Under the pieces are notes generated by a model that did not search any database, was not told the DNA's origin, and saw nothing but the letters and a program-made list of their open reading frames with translations. A stretch of 14,303 nucleotides of DNA from Bordetella parapertussis (GTDB taxonomy: Bacteria; Cyanobacteriota; Cyanobacteriia; PCC-6307; Cyanobiaceae): contig CALPMR020000043.1 of assembly GCA_943324725.2 (NCBI GenBank), positions 1 to 14,303 on the forward strand, written 5' to 3'. This document shows, piece by piece, positions 13,841 to 14,303 of the stretch (position 1 is the stretch's first letter; each line of letters begins with the position of its first letter). The position numbers were made by a program, and so were the translations under genes.

Positions 13841-14303
13841 GTGACCGTCAGCCCCGCCTCCAAGCCCTCCGCTCAACCCTCCCCCGACTCCGGCGCTGCC
13901 GGCGTTCAGGAACCGCTCTCGTACAAGCAGAGCCTCAACCTGCTGCAGACCCCCTTTGCGATGCGGGCCAATGCCCGCCAGCGGGAGCCGGAACTGCAGC
14001 GCTTCTGGCAGGAGCGGGGCCTGTACGAGCAGCTCAGCCGCCGCAATCCCGGCGCCGTGTTCACCCTGCATGACGGCCCGCCCTATGCCAACGGCGCCCT
14101 GCACGTGGGCCACGCCCTCAACAAGATCCTCAAGGACATCATCAACAAGCACGCCTTGATGCGGGGCCGGCGGGCCCGTTTCGTGCCGGGCTGGGACTGC
14201 CATGGCCTGCCGATTGAACTGAAGGTGCTGCAGGGTCTGAGCAGCGAGGAGCGCCGCGCCCTTACGCCGATCAGCCTGCGGCAAAAGGCCCATGCCTATG
14301 CGC
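13841..14303 (+). CDS. ileS: Isoleucyl-tRNA synthetase, N-terminal part
   Basis: The gene runs off the window; 154 codons are present. Class Ia signatures are visible: [20 protein letters not shown] with the HIGH motif as HVGH (88-91), [29 protein letters not shown] (WDCHGLPIE at 118-126) and the preceding [20 protein letters not shown]. Residues 1-24 are a Ser/Pro-rich extension. GTG 13841 is chosen because GAGG lies 4 bases upstream; an in-frame GTG at 13820 has no ribosome-binding site. The KMSKS motif and editing domain lie outside the window. Close spacing to the upstream Ycf66-like gene suggests co-transcription. Confidence 0.96.
   Translation, partial: MTVSPASKPSAQPSPDSGAAGVQEPLSYKQSLNLLQTPFAMRANARQREPELQRFWQERGLYEQLSRRNPGAVFTLHDGPPYANGALHVGHALNKILKDIINKHALMRGRRARFVPGWDCHGLPIELKVLQGLSSEERRALTPISLRQKAHAYA

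Noticed and set aside
13217..14293. 358-residue minus-strand frame
   Set aside because: Antisense to the Ycf66-like gene and ileS; Gly/Ala-rich shadow.

Overview
This window looks like ordinary chromosomal core sequence of a GC-rich picocyanobacterium, Cyanobium or a GC-rich Synechococcus-like lineage. The evidence is PsbO, CrtR beta-carotene hydroxylase, a Ycf20-like DUF565 protein, a Ycf66-like protein, a DUF2555 protein and a PCP_red mini-protein, together with very high third-position GC. Three copies of the cyanobacterial HIP1 palindrome GCGATCGC are present. I see no phage, transposon, CRISPR array or rRNA.

Positions 1-2300 are all on the minus strand: the first codons of an FtsH-like protease, then sat (ATP sulfurylase, with an apparent one-base deletion in a G run), then psbO with a textbook terminator. 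The sat leader holds two mutually exclusive stem-loops.

Positions 2300-5660 carry small genes: a conserved unknown (+), a DUF2555 protein (-), tRNA-Ala(CGC), a GTG-started 53-residue PCP_red protein, a 65-residue unknown with a downstream terminator, then about 800 bases without a confident gene that hold a degenerate 15-base tandem array readable as pentapeptide repeats, and finally a DUF565/Ycf20-like membrane protein.

Positions 5838-8260 are a minus-strand cluster: a DNA-3-methyladenine glycosylase, a Uma2-family nuclease and pyrB (aspartate carbamoyltransferase). Positions 8351-9110 are compositionally different, about 42-48% GC per 60-base line downstream of the gene against 70% or more in neighbouring genes. 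This stretch holds one small predicted secreted protein and its terminator.

Positions 9228-14303 hold a DUF6165 protein, a 45-residue single-span membrane protein, a conserved small cyanobacterial protein (-), a creatininase-family amidohydrolase, gatC, crtR (-), tRNA-Leu(UAG) (-), a Ycf66-like membrane protein and the first 154 codons of ileS.

Functionally the genes are housekeeping: sulfate activation, oxygen evolution, pyrimidine synthesis, base excision repair, tRNA charging and amidation, and zeaxanthin synthesis. I did not find a convincing new multi-gene system. The points most worth a second look are the sat frameshift and leader, the cryptic pentapeptide array, the stand-alone PCP_red gene and the AT-rich island with its secreted peptide.
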